This document shows, piece after piece, positions 37,685 to 47,239 of a stretch of 64,000 bases of DNA. The first letter of the stretch is position 1. Each line of letters starts with the position of its first letter. This stretch comes from Lewinellaceae bacterium. GTDB taxonomy: Bacteria; Bacteroidota; Bacteroidia; Chitinophagales; Saprospiraceae. The stretch lies in NCBI GenBank assembly GCA_016713985.1, contig JADJOD010000015.1, forward strand, positions 1 through 64,000, in the 5' to 3' direction. A program made the translations under genes and the position numbers. The notes beneath the pieces were generated by a model. The model was not told the origin of the DNA, searched no databases, and was given only the letters and a program-made list of their open reading frames with translations.

Positions 37685-38488
37685 ATGGACTTTCCCCTCT
37701 TGCAGCAGTTTTATGCGGTTTCCGACGAACAGATCCGGTTTTATCAAACAAACCGATTTGTCAAACTCAAAGGGGTGCTCGACGCGCCTTGCCTCGATTT
37801 TTTTGAAAAAACGATCAGCGCGGAAGTGGCGCGGCTCAACAACCAGCGCGCCGAGCTGGAGCAAAGGGATACCTACGGCAAGGCCTTTCTGCAAATTTTC
37901 AACCTCTGGAGGGAACACGAGGCCGTGGAAAAATTAGTGCTGAGCAAACGCCTGGCTCAAATTGCCGCCGACCTGATGGGTGTGAAACAGGTCAGAATAT
38001 ACCACGACCAGGCACTTTTTAAAGAACCCGGGGGCGGCATCACGCCCTGGCATGCCGACCAATACTACTGGCCCATCGATACCGACAAAACCGTCACGGC
38101 CTGGATTCCCCTCCAGGAAACGCCGCTGGAAATGGGTCCGCTCGAATTTGCCGCTCAAAGCCACCGGATCGTGGAAGGCAGGGACCTGATGATCAGCGAC
38201 GAAAGTGAAGAAAAAATCAGGCACAACTTGCGCATCAACCATTTTGAACACGTTGTGGAACCTTTTGAAGCGGGAGAGGTCAGTTTTCACTCCGGCTGGG
38301 TATTCCACCGCGCCGGCGCCAACCGCTCGGATAAAATGCGCGCCGTCATGACAATTATTTACATGGATGCGGAAGCGCGTTTGAAAAAACCCGAAAATAA
38401 AAACCAGGAAGTGGACTGGCATACCTGGTGCCCCGGCGCCCGCGTCGGCGAAATCATTGACACCCCCCTGAACCCGGTGGTGGCGTAG
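37685..38488 (+). CDS. Phytanoyl-CoA dioxygenase (PhyH) family protein
   Basis: 267 residues of the PhyH family of Fe(II)/2-oxoglutarate oxygenases. The iron ligands are visible: HxD in TPWHADQYYWPIDTDK, distal His in FHSGWVFHRAGANRSDKMR, which also holds the Arg that binds 2-oxoglutarate. Bacterial members hydroxylate diverse small molecules; the substrate is unknown. Divergent from the AraC gene. The 183-bp gap after it holds a 12-G tract and then the SusC gene, so it might share regulation with the galactan locus but has no evident role in it. Confidence 0.9.
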   Translation: MDFPLLQQFYAVSDEQIRFYQTNRFVKLKGVLDAPCLDFFEKTISAEVARLNNQRAELEQRDTYGKAFLQIFNLWREHEAVEKLVLSKRLAQIAADLMGVKQVRIYHDQALFKEPGGGITPWHADQYYWPIDTDKTVTAWIPLQETPLEMGPLEFAAQSHRIVEGRDLMISDESEEKIRHNLRINHFEHVVEPFEAGEVSFHSGWVFHRAGANRSDKMRAVMTIIYMDAEARLKKPENKNQEVDWHTWCPGARVGEIIDTPLNPVVA

Positions 38489-38505
38489 TTGATACCGGTT
38501 TTCCA

Positions 38506-38517
38506 GGGGGGGGGGGG
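38506..38517 (+). repeat. 12-G homopolymer upstream of SusC
   Basis: An unbroken run of twelve G, 18 bp past the PhyH-like stop and about 155 bp before the SusC start. Tracts this long are prone to slipped-strand length change and, placed before a surface-protein gene, are a classic way to vary expression. Confidence 0.9.
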
Positions 38518-38671
38518 CAAAAAATTCAGCCTGTGCTAACTTTCAGATAAAATACACCCTTAAAAGTTGCACCGGTTTACTTTCTTTACGATTTGCAAGT
38601 TGTGCATTATCAACCCTTTGTGCACACATTGTTATAATGCTGATTTAACACTTTTCCAAATTTATATTTTT

Positions 38672-41665
38672 ATGAAGCCAATCCAACATAAATTATTGCT
38701 CACCCTGATCGGCGTCTTGTTTTTGGGAGCCACCGCGTTAGTCGCCCAAAGACAGGTATCGGGTCGGGTAACGGATGCCGAAACCGGCGAACCGCTCGTC
38801 GGGGCCAGCATTTTCGCCGTCGGCACCACCACCGGCGCTATTTCCGATTTTGACGGGCGTTACCGGCTCAGCCTTCCGGAAAGCGTCACCGGGCTGCGGT
38901 TCACGTACACCGGTTATGCGGAACAAGTGCTTGCACTCGGCGCCTCCAACGTCGTCGACGTACAAATGGTACCCGGCGAGGCCATCGACGAGGTCGTGGT
39001 GATCGGTTATGGCACGGTAAAAAAAGGCGATGCCACCGGCGCCGTAAATGCCGTAGGTGAAAAAAGTTTCAACAAGGGCGCCATCGTCAGTCCGCAACAA
39101 CTGCTGGCGGGCAAAATCGCGGGGGTATCCATCACACCCAACAGCGGCGAGCCGGGCGCCAACGCTGCCATTCGTATCCGGGGCGGCACCTCCGTCTCCG
39201 CGAGCAACGAACCTTTGTTTGTGATCGACGGCGTTCCGCTCAAAAACGACGGCTTTGCCGGCGGTCGCAACCCGCTCAATTTTATCAACCCCTCCGACAT
39301 CGAAAGTATTACCGTGTTGAAAGACGCATCCGCAGCAGCCATCTATGGCTCCCGCGGCGCCAACAGGGTCATTATCATCACCACGAAAAAAAAGCAGAAA
39401 GATGGTGAAGCCCACGTTACCTATGACGGTTATTACACGGTATCGAAGTTTTCGGACGAGCCGAATGTGCTGAATGCCCAGGAATTCCGCAACGTGGTGA
39501 CCTATGTGGCGCCCCACCGCTTAGAAAAACTCGGCACGGCCAACACCAACTGGTTCGACGAGATCACCCAGACGGCCGGCGGCCACAGCCACTCGCTGAG
39601 TTTTTCCAACGGCAGCCAGAACTCCGGCTTCCGCGCATCGCTGGGCTATCAGCAACTGGAAGGCGTCATGCGCAGCTCCGAATTAGACCGCACCAGCATT
39701 TCCATCAATTACAACCAGTCGATGTTTCACAACCGACTGAATATCAACGTGAATGCCAAAGGCGCTTTGACCCGGAATCAGTTCGATCCCGGACAAATCG
39801 GCGCGGCCTGGACCTTCGATCCGACCCAACCCGTTTATGACCCGGCGAACACGGATTTTGCAGGTTTTTTCGAATACGGGATCACCGGCTCACCGCGCAA
39901 CCCCGTATCCGCGTATCAGCAAATTGAAAACAAGGGCAGAGCCTTTCGCAACATCGGCAACATCGAAGCGGAATACTCCTTCCTCGATTGGGCGCCGGGC
40001 CTGAGCGCAAAACTCAACCTCGGCTACGACGCCACCAACGGCGAACAGCAGATTTTCCAGCCGACCACCTACCAGAAAAAAACACTCGGCGGCCGCGGCG
40101 ATGGCAATATCCGCAGCGAGAGTTTCTCCCGTATCAATCCGCTGCTCGAATTCTACATGAATTATAAAAGAGACTTGAGCGACGACCATCGGATCGACCT
40201 GACGGCGGGTTACTCGTACCAGGATTTTATCGAAAAATACCAGGGATACGACGCTTTCGACCTCAACAGCGACAACCAGGGCGTCAACGGCGCCGGACTG
40301 GCGTTGAATTCCATTCCGTTCTTCAGCGAGGTGCAAAACCGCCTGATCTCGTTTTTCGGTCGCGCAAATTATTCGTTTAAAGACCGTTACCTGCTCACCG
40401 CCACCGTCCGCCGCGACGGCTCCACACGTTTCGGTCCCAGCAATCGCTGGGGTACCTTCCCCTCCGCTGCCTTTGCCTGGCGTGTGATGCAGGAAGATTG
40501 GGCGCAAGGCCTGAGCAAGGTGTTTTACGACCTGAAACTGCGCCTGAGCTACGGTATCACCGGTAACCAGGACATCCTGAACTTCGGATACCTGCCCACC
40601 TACCGCTACGGCGATGCCCGCGCGCGTTACCAGTTCGGTTTCAACAACGGCGAACCGGTTTTTGTGACCACCACCCGCCCGAACGGCTACGACCCGAACC
40701 TGAAATGGGAAGAAACCTCCTCCTACAACGCCGGAATCGACTTCGGCTTTTTTGGCGGCCGCCTTACCGGTACGTTTGATTATTACAACAAACGCACCAA
40801 AGACCTGCTGTTTACCGTAAACATCCCGGCGGGCACCAACCTGACCGACCGTATCCTGACCAACATCGGCGAACTGGAAAACAAAGGTGTGGAACTCTCG
40901 CTCGACGGTTATGTACTCGATAAGGCCGATTTATCCTGGAACCTGGGTGTGAACCTGGCCTTAAACAGCAACAAGGTGCTCGCCATCGACCGCATCAGCG
41001 ATCAGGGAGTACTCGCAGGCGGTATTTCCGGCGGGGTCGGCAATTTTGTTCAAATCCTGCAGGTGGGCCAGCCCGTCAATTCGTTCTTCGTTTTTCAGCA
41101 GAAATACGGCGCCGACGGAAAACCGCTGGTAGACCAAACCTCCGACCTTGCCGAAATTTATGAAGACCTCAACGACGACGGCAAAGTAGACGACTTAGAC
41201 AAACGCCCGCTGAATAAACCCGCGGCCGACCTGCTGATCGGTATCTCTTCCAGTATTCGGTTTAAAGGCCTGGACCTGACGTTTACCATGCGCGGCAACG
41301 CCGGCAACTACGTGTACAACAACAACGCCTCCAACGGCGGTTACTTCAACCGGGTGGATGAACGCGGCGACGTATTCCTCAACAACCTGCATACCTCGGC
41401 CCTGAAGACAAATTTCCGCAAACCGCAATACTTCTCCGACTACTACGTCGAGGATGCTTCTTTCCTGCGTATGGACAATATCACGCTGGGTTATACCCTG
41501 CCGAAAATGCCCGGATCGAGCAGCCTCCGCCTGTATGTAACGGCGCAAAATCCATTCATCTGGACCAAATATTCGGGCTTGAACCCGGAAGTCAACAACG
41601 GCATCGACAACAACCCGTATCCCTGGTCCCGCTCTTATGTATTTGGACTGAGTCTCGGACTGTAA
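38672..41665 (+). CDS. SusC-like TonB-dependent outer-membrane transporter
   Basis: 997 residues. The ATG at 38672 gives a clean signal peptide (LLTLIGVLFLGATALVAQ). Next is a carboxypeptidase-regulatory-like domain (VSGRVTDAETGEPLVGASIF), the plug domain with the family-typical EVVVIGYGTVKKGDATGAV and PLFVIDGVPL, IRIRGGTSVSASNEP, and a 22-strand barrel ending in the aromatic YVFGLSLGL. With SusD at 41800 it imports oligosaccharides across the outer membrane using TonB energy. Followed by SusE/F and a GH53 galactanase, so the ligand is probably galacto-oligosaccharide. Confidence 0.95.
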   Translation: MKPIQHKLLLTLIGVLFLGATALVAQRQVSGRVTDAETGEPLVGASIFAVGTTTGAISDFDGRYRLSLPESVTGLRFTYTGYAEQVLALGASNVVDVQMVPGEAIDEVVVIGYGTVKKGDATGAVNAVGEKSFNKGAIVSPQQLLAGKIAGVSITPNSGEPGANAAIRIRGGTSVSASNEPLFVIDGVPLKNDGFAGGRNPLNFINPSDIESITVLKDASAAAIYGSRGANRVIIITTKKKQKDGEAHVTYDGYYTVSKFSDEPNVLNAQEFRNVVTYVAPHRLEKLGTANTNWFDEITQTAGGHSHSLSFSNGSQNSGFRASLGYQQLEGVMRSSELDRTSISINYNQSMFHNRLNINVNAKGALTRNQFDPGQIGAAWTFDPTQPVYDPANTDFAGFFEYGITGSPRNPVSAYQQIENKGRAFRNIGNIEAEYSFLDWAPGLSAKLNLGYDATNGEQQIFQPTTYQKKTLGGRGDGNIRSESFSRINPLLEFYMNYKRDLSDDHRIDLTAGYSYQDFIEKYQGYDAFDLNSDNQGVNGAGLALNSIPFFSEVQNRLISFFGRANYSFKDRYLLTATVRRDGSTRFGPSNRWGTFPSAAFAWRVMQEDWAQGLSKVFYDLKLRLSYGITGNQDILNFGYLPTYRYGDARARYQFGFNNGEPVFVTTTRPNGYDPNLKWEETSSYNAGIDFGFFGGRLTGTFDYYNKRTKDLLFTVNIPAGTNLTDRILTNIGELENKGVELSLDGYVLDKADLSWNLGVNLALNSNKVLAIDRISDQGVLAGGISGGVGNFVQILQVGQPVNSFFVFQQKYGADGKPLVDQTSDLAEIYEDLNDDGKVDDLDKRPLNKPAADLLIGISSSIRFKGLDLTFTMRGNAGNYVYNNNASNGGYFNRVDERGDVFLNNLHTSALKTNFRKPQYFSDYYVEDASFLRMDNITLGYTLPKMPGSSSLRLYVTAQNPFIWTKYSGLNPEVNNGIDNNPYPWSRSYVFGLSLGL

Positions 41666-41799
41666 ACGACTGAAAAATCGTTAAAAATGACGCAAATGGG
41701 CCGATTTTTTAAAGATTTTTTTAAACATGCCGGATGTATTCCCCATTTATGCCGACAAATAATTTTTACATTCAAGACATTTTTAAATGCAAGGTTGAT

Positions 41800-43374
41800 A
41801 TGAAAACCGCTCTTAAAAGTTCGATCATTTGTTTGCTGCTGGTTGTCGGGTCGTGTACGGGCCTCGATATACAGCCGACCGACCGGCTTACGCCGGAGGT
41901 GCTGTTTAAGGACGAAAGCGCCTACCGCGCTTTTATCGCGCGTGTCTACGCCGGTTTAGCCGTCACCGGGCAAAGCGGCCCGGCAGGCAACGCCGACATC
42001 ACCAGCCTCGACGAAGGCTTTTCCAATTACCTGCGCCAGTACTGGCAGTTGCAGGAACTCACGACCGACGAGGCCGTGATCGGTTGGGGCGACGAAGGTT
42101 TGCCCGCCCTGCACGAACACAGCTGGACATCAGCCAACCAGTTCGTGCGCGCCATGTACTACCGGATTTTTTTCCAGGTCTCCATGGCCAACGAATTTTT
42201 GCGTGAAACAAGCGACGATAAACTCGACGGCCGCGGCGTCAGCACCGCTACCCGCAACGACATCAAAGCTTATCGCGCCGAAGCCCGTTTCCTGCGCGCG
42301 TTGAGCTACTGGCACGGCCTCGACCTGATCGGAAACATTCCGTTTTATACCGAAGATTCCGGATTCGGCCCGCTCCACCCACACAAGGTGATCGCCGGAC
42401 CATTTTTTGATTTTGTGGAAAACGAACTGAAAGCCATCGAAAACGACATGCTGGCGCCCGGCCAAAACGATTACGGCCGCGCCGACCGCGCTGCATTGTG
42501 GATGCTCCAGGCCAAGCTGTACCTCAACGCGCAGGTGTATACCGGCTCCGATCGTTATACCGATTGTGTAACCGCCTGCAAAAAAGTGATCGACAGCGGT
42601 TTGTACAGTCTCGAAGACAACTGGCGCAACCTGTTCAAAACCGATAACCACCTGTCGCGTGAAGTTATCTTCGCCATTCCTTTCGACGGACTCAGCACGC
42701 AGACCTGGGGCGGCATGACGTACCTCGTACACGCGCCTGTAGGTGGCACCATGAAGGGCGCCGACTACGGCATTAACGGCGGCTGGTTCGGATTGCGGGC
42801 TACCAGCGCTTTGGTCGACCTGTTCCCCGAAGCGACCGGTATCATTGACGAACGGGCCAACTTTTATACCAGCGGCCAGAACAAGGACATTGCTTCGATC
42901 AGCAACTTCGCCGACGGGTTTGCCGTGCAAAAATTTACCAACCTTTCGTCCAACGGCGACCCCGGTTCGGATCTTGATCACCCGGACACCGATTTTCCCA
43001 TGTTCCGCCTGGCTGATGCCTACCTGATGTACGCCGAAGCTGTATTGCGCGGTGGCTCGGGCGGCGACATCGGCACTGCGTTGAACTACATAAATGCCAT
43101 CCGCACACGTGCATACAACGGAGATGCCGGCAACCTGACCGCCAATGACCTGAACCTGGACTTTGTGCTCAACGAACGCGCCCGTGAATTGTACTGGGAA
43201 GGCCATCGCCGTACCGACCTGGTGCGGTACAGCCAGTTCACCGAAAACGGCATCTGGCCCTGGAAAGGTGGCGTTCAGGCCGGCAAAACCACCGATGCGT
43301 ACAGGAACATATTCCCCATTCCCACCTCGGAGGTGCTGGCCAACAAAAACCTGTCGCAAAACCCGGGTTATTAA
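41800..43374 (+). CDS. SusD/RagB-like glycan-binding lipoprotein
   Basis: 524 residues from ATG 41800 (MKTALKSSIICLLLVVGSC), a lipoprotein signal with Cys about residue 19, so a surface lipoprotein that caps the SusC barrel and binds glycan. TPR-type helices and typical SusD sequence: FRADAYLMYAEAVLRGG-like PMFRLADAYLMYAEAVLRGG and the C-terminal FVLNERARELYWEGHRRTDL. Length is normal. It lies 134 bp after SusC and 98 bp before SusE/F, in one direction, and is the core partner of the galactan locus. No frameshift. Confidence 0.95.
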   Translation: MKTALKSSIICLLLVVGSCTGLDIQPTDRLTPEVLFKDESAYRAFIARVYAGLAVTGQSGPAGNADITSLDEGFSNYLRQYWQLQELTTDEAVIGWGDEGLPALHEHSWTSANQFVRAMYYRIFFQVSMANEFLRETSDDKLDGRGVSTATRNDIKAYRAEARFLRALSYWHGLDLIGNIPFYTEDSGFGPLHPHKVIAGPFFDFVENELKAIENDMLAPGQNDYGRADRAALWMLQAKLYLNAQVYTGSDRYTDCVTACKKVIDSGLYSLEDNWRNLFKTDNHLSREVIFAIPFDGLSTQTWGGMTYLVHAPVGGTMKGADYGINGGWFGLRATSALVDLFPEATGIIDERANFYTSGQNKDIASISNFADGFAVQKFTNLSSNGDPGSDLDHPDTDFPMFRLADAYLMYAEAVLRGGSGGDIGTALNYINAIRTRAYNGDAGNLTANDLNLDFVLNERARELYWEGHRRTDLVRYSQFTENGIWPWKGGVQAGKTTDAYRNIFPIPTSEVLANKNLSQNPGY

Positions 43375-43448
43375 GATTGATGAAGGTTCATAAAGGTTGA
43401 TGAGGGTTTATAAACTTTTATCAACCCTTATCAACTCGATCAACCATC
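43371..43448. repeat. GTTGATAA/GTTTATAA inverted repeat, copy in SusD-SusE gap
   Basis: An imperfect inverted repeat (GTTGATGAGGGTT with AACCCTTATCAAC) made of reiterated GGTTnATAA words, filling most of the gap between the SusD and SusE/F genes. Related word repeats occur inside the MITE-like element at 17559-17745 and at 45314-45448. Confidence 0.75.
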
Positions 43449-43472
43449 TATCACTGATTCAAAATTTTAAAC

Positions 43473-45314
43473 ATGAAAAATATTATTAAAACTTCACTCT
43501 TGCTGCTCGGTGTGTTCGCACTGTTTTTTGCCTGCAAAAAGGAAGAATTAGACACGACGGCACTTACCGATTTCCCGCCGGGGGTTCTGAGTGTCACGCC
43601 GTCAGATGGCAGCGTGGTTGGCTCCGGTCAGAACTTCGACATCGTGGTGAAATTTGTTTCCGGCAGTGTATCCACGCTGGCCAGCACGACGGTAACACTG
43701 ACCGACGAAGGTGGCACGGAAATCAAATCCGAAACAAAATCGCTGTCGAATACGGCCGATTCCATTGCTATGGCCGGCACTTCTTTCAACGCCGCAGGCC
43801 TGGCGCTGGGCAAATACAAAATAGTGGTCTCTGTTACGGATACCAAAGGTAAAACCCAGAGCCGCACCACCGGCTTTACCATCGGGATCAAACCGCTGAT
43901 CGGCATCATCGGATCTGCCACCGCCGACGGCTGGAACTCCGATACCGACATGCCCGAGGTTGCTCCGGGGGTGTATGAATTGGTGGTCACCCTCATCGAC
44001 GGCGAGGCAAAATTCCGCGCCGACAACGCCTGGACGGTCAACTGGGGCGCAGCCAGTTTTCCCACCGGCACCGGTACGCAGGACGGGCCGAATATTCCCG
44101 TGCCGGCCGGCACCTGGAAAGTCAGGTTCGAATTCCCCAGCGGCGCTTACAGTTTTACCCCGGCAGTCACCTTCGCCAGCAATGCCGACGGACTCTACCT
44201 GCTCGGTACGTTCAACAACTTCCAGGGCGACGAGTACAAATTCAACCTGGTGGACGACAATACCTGGGTGCTGAAGGAAATACTGATGAAACCCGGCCAG
44301 TTGTTCAAATTTGCGGAAGACCCCTTCTTTATGGGCCAAAACTGGGGTGATAATGCCCCTGCCGATGGCAAAGCGGACCAATTTGGCGACAATATCACGT
44401 TCTCCGCGCCGGAAGGTGAAGCCTTTTACAAATGCACCTTCAACGACAAAACGCGCTTGTACAAGTTCGAATTTGTCAAGTACAACCTGATCAGTATCAT
44501 CGGTTCCGCCACACCCGGCGGCTGGGATACCGATACCGACCTGGAAAATCAGGGCAATGGCAACTTCGGTATTACGCTCGACCTGGTGGCCGGCGAAGCC
44601 AAATTCAGGGCCGGCCACGACTGGGCAGTAAACTGGGGCGCCGGCGATTTCCCCACGGGCACAGGCACCGCAAACGGCGCCAATATTCCCATTCCGGCAG
44701 CCGGCAAATACAAGGTCACCTTTACCCCGGCTACCGGCGCGTACAGTTTCGAACTCGATGCGGGTATCCAGAGTGTGGGTATCATCGGTTCGGCTACTCC
44801 CGGCGACTGGGCTGCAGAGACGCCCATGCGTAAAAACGGCGACGGCACCTACAGCTTAGTCATCGGTCTGAAAGGAGGTGAAGCTAAATTCCGCGCCAAC
44901 AACGACTGGGCAGTGAACTGGGGCGCCAATGCTTTCCCAGCGGGCACAGGTGTGCAAAACGGCGACAATATTCCCATTACCCAGGGACTTTACTTAGTCA
45001 ATTTTGATCCGGCTACCGGCGCATATTCATTTACGCCGACGACCATTGGCATCATCGGCGACGCCACCCCCGGCGGCTGGAACGATGACACCGATATGAC
45101 GATCGATGGCGCCGATGCGGCTATTCAAACGGCCACGATTACCCTCACCGGCGGCGGCGCCAAATTCCGCGCCGGCGACAGCTGGGATTTTAACTGGGGC
45201 GCAGCCGCTTTCCCGAGTGGAACCGGCACCTACAACGGCGACAATATTCCTGTTACCGCGGGTACTTATACCGTGACGTTTAATGTGAACACCGGGCAGT
45301 ACAGTTTTAATTAG
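43473..45314 (+). CDS. SusE/F-like lipoprotein with tandem binding modules
   Basis: 613 residues. Lipoprotein signal LLLLGVFALFFAC (Cys about 21). An Ig-like N-terminal domain is followed by four to five tandem modules with the repeated scheme IGSATPGGWDTDTDL, AKFRA-x-W-x-NWG, FPTGTG and NIP, typical of SusE/SusF starch- or glycan-binding domains. Located at the cell surface, where it presents polysaccharide to SusC/SusD. The galactanase follows on the opposite strand. The near-identical repeats suggest recent module duplication. Which residues bind ligand cannot be told from the sequence. Confidence 0.9.
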   Translation: MKNIIKTSLLLLGVFALFFACKKEELDTTALTDFPPGVLSVTPSDGSVVGSGQNFDIVVKFVSGSVSTLASTTVTLTDEGGTEIKSETKSLSNTADSIAMAGTSFNAAGLALGKYKIVVSVTDTKGKTQSRTTGFTIGIKPLIGIIGSATADGWNSDTDMPEVAPGVYELVVTLIDGEAKFRADNAWTVNWGAASFPTGTGTQDGPNIPVPAGTWKVRFEFPSGAYSFTPAVTFASNADGLYLLGTFNNFQGDEYKFNLVDDNTWVLKEILMKPGQLFKFAEDPFFMGQNWGDNAPADGKADQFGDNITFSAPEGEAFYKCTFNDKTRLYKFEFVKYNLISIIGSATPGGWDTDTDLENQGNGNFGITLDLVAGEAKFRAGHDWAVNWGAGDFPTGTGTANGANIPIPAAGKYKVTFTPATGAYSFELDAGIQSVGIIGSATPGDWAAETPMRKNGDGTYSLVIGLKGGEAKFRANNDWAVNWGANAFPAGTGVQNGDNIPITQGLYLVNFDPATGAYSFTPTTIGIIGDATPGGWNDDTDMTIDGADAAIQTATITLTGGGAKFRAGDSWDFNWGAAAFPSGTGTYNGDNIPVTAGTYTVTFNVNTGQYSFN

Positions 45315-45448
45315 GGTTTATGAATGTTTATAAGGTTTATAAGGGTTTATGAGGGTTTATAAGATTGATTATCAATGATTTGATGTCAGTTTATAGACCC
45401 TTATAAACCCTTATAAACCTTATAAACCCTCATAAACATTCATAAACC
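45314..45448. repeat. Long GGTTTATAA inverted repeat between convergent genes
   Basis: Arms of about 50 bp made of reiterated GGTTTATAA/GGTTTATGA words start GGTTTATGAATGTTTAT at 45315 and are mirrored up to 45448, around a 33-bp centre. It lies exactly between the stop of SusE/F and the stop of the GH53 gene, so as RNA either way it could fold as a long terminator hairpin. Confidence 0.85.
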
Positions 45449-46878
45449 TACTTCCCAAAAACCACCCCTTTTACCCCCGCCCATTCGTCTTTTTCAAACA
45501 CGGCGACGTAATAAACCCCCAGCGGGAGCAGGGGATCCAACTGGACCTCGAAAACGCTCCTTTCCGGCGGTGCATCGTAAAATTGCGCCACCGATACCAA
45601 TTTCCCGCTTCGGTCCGAAACATGAACCCTGACGGTAGAACTGTCATTCGGAAACATACGATTTAAACGAATCACCAATTGATTGGTATTACCGGTCCAC
45701 CGGATATCCAAACGGCCGCCCCGGTCCGGGGTGAGTTCATCCACGGCAACCAGGTTGTTGTACGGGTGCTTCATAAAATGTATACCTCCGTCGCTTAACA
45801 CGTTGTTATTGAAGTCGAAATACGTGGCGTGTTCCTGGTGCGATCCCTGCCCCCAGGGCGTCCAGCAGGGAGAGGAAACCCAGGCCGGTTCCCAGTAGAT
45901 CACCCCTTTGCCCCCTTTATTGATCACTTCCTGCGTCAGGTCGATGAGCCACTTTTTTTGGTTGGCCGGGCTGGCGGGTGAATAATCGGGATGCACTTCC
46001 GAAATGATGTTGTTGGCGTTGTCGTTGCCCTGCGTCGTCCAGATATAACCCGTTTCAAAAATAATCACCTCTTTTCCGGGATATTGCTGACCCAACTGAG
46101 TGATCACGTTGCCGGCATCGGCGATGGTCGTCGGTTTGTGCCAGGCCCAGTAATACGACAACCCGATCACGTCGAAATCGGTGACGCCGTTGTTCCAGAA
46201 CCCCTGCATCAGCCAGCCGGCATCGGCGGGCCCCGCGACGTGCAGGGCCACTTTTACGTTTTTGCCGGTCGCCGTTTCCACGTCGCGCACGGCCTCGATG
46301 GCCCTTTTGAACAACTGGCTGTTACGATTCCAGTCCAGCGTCCAGCCGCCGGCATTGGCCGCTGCCGAAAGCAGAATGCCTTTATTGGTTTCGTTGCCGA
46401 TTTGAACCATATCGGGCAAAAGGTCTTCGGTATTCAGCGCGAGCAGCGTACCGGAAATATAATTGTACAGGGAGTCTTTCAGCAACGGCAGGTTGTTGAC
46501 CACGCCCTGCCAGGCGGCCGGAGCAAGCTGGCTGTTCGGGTCGGCCCAGGTATCGGACAGGTGAAAATCGAGCAGCACCTTCATACCCGCTGCTTTTGCC
46601 CGCATGATACTTTTGCGCACATCCTGAAAATCGGAGTACCGTTTGCCGGCATTGAGTGTGTCGTACCAGGCGGGTGTATGCCACAGCCGCAGCCGCACCA
46701 GGTTGCATTGATTGCCGGCAAAAATCTGGTACGGGTCTTTAGCGACGCCCTGCTCCTTGTACACCACCCCGCAGTCTTCCATTTCATTGACGTAGGATAG
46801 GTCGGCGCCGAAGTAAAAAGGTTGGGCGGAGAGGTGGTGAAGGGTAAAGAGGAGTGCGATGAGGTATACGGACTTCAT
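45448..46878 (-). CDS. GH53 endo-beta-1,4-galactanase
   Basis: 476 residues, signal peptide LIALLFTLHHLSAQ. Glycoside hydrolase family 53: FYFGADLSYVNEMEDCG at the start of the barrel, NLVRLRLWHTPAWYDT, LLDFHLSDTWADP, catalytic acid in MVQIGNETNKGILL (E163) and nucleophile in VIIFETGYIWTT (E275). It cleaves beta-1,4-galactan side chains of pectin (arabinogalactan type I), releasing galacto-oligosaccharides for the SusC/D pair. A C-terminal domain of about 90 residues may be a type IX-style tail (VHVSDRSGKLVSVAQF ... GVYYVAVFEKDEW). Convergent with SusE/F. Family call firm. Confidence 0.95.
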   Translation of the reverse strand: MKSVYLIALLFTLHHLSAQPFYFGADLSYVNEMEDCGVVYKEQGVAKDPYQIFAGNQCNLVRLRLWHTPAWYDTLNAGKRYSDFQDVRKSIMRAKAAGMKVLLDFHLSDTWADPNSQLAPAAWQGVVNNLPLLKDSLYNYISGTLLALNTEDLLPDMVQIGNETNKGILLSAAANAGGWTLDWNRNSQLFKRAIEAVRDVETATGKNVKVALHVAGPADAGWLMQGFWNNGVTDFDVIGLSYYWAWHKPTTIADAGNVITQLGQQYPGKEVIIFETGYIWTTQGNDNANNIISEVHPDYSPASPANQKKWLIDLTQEVINKGGKGVIYWEPAWVSSPCWTPWGQGSHQEHATYFDFNNNVLSDGGIHFMKHPYNNLVAVDELTPDRGGRLDIRWTGNTNQLVIRLNRMFPNDSSTVRVHVSDRSGKLVSVAQFYDAPPERSVFEVQLDPLLPLGVYYVAVFEKDEWAGVKGVVFGK

Positions 46879-47239
46879 GTTTATGTATTTGATGGATGGA
46901 CAAGTATAGCGCGATAAAAAAATTTGACCCGCTCAACATAAATTGCCCGGTTCACTTTTCCTCGTCTCCAAAAATCAGGGCTTTTACTCAATCCGGCGTT
47001 CAAAGCTCGAAAGTACAAGACAATCGTTACATTTGCTTTTACGGTTATTCATCCTCCGTCCTGTCATTTGGCAAGAGATATGCCCTATACCCCGGCGCAA
47101 CGATACTGTACGGCGGACCTCCAGGTCCGCCCGCCTGCGGGAGTTTCAACGGATTCGGAAATCCGTTGTACTTATCACTGCAAAATCCCCAACTTTGCGC
47201 CCACCGATAACCGGTCAATTGATAACCGATCACCAAAAA
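46879..47239. other. Intergenic with short palindromes
   Basis: 361 bp between divergent genes. A TACATTTG word at 47028-47035 fits the -7 consensus. Two small perfect hairpins occur: GGCGGACCT-CC-AGGTCCGCC at 47112-47131 and CAACGGATT/AATCCGTTG at about 47148-47169. No gene seen; the frames that cross it are not protein-like. Confidence 0.6.

Noticed and set aside
38567..38671. Longer N-terminus for SusC
   Set aside because: The extra 35 residues are Cys-rich and not signal-like, whereas the ATG at 38672 opens a clean signal peptide.
42130..43359. 409-codon antisense frame in the first SusD gene
   Set aside because: Val/Gly/His-rich mirror of the real gene, no homology recognised.
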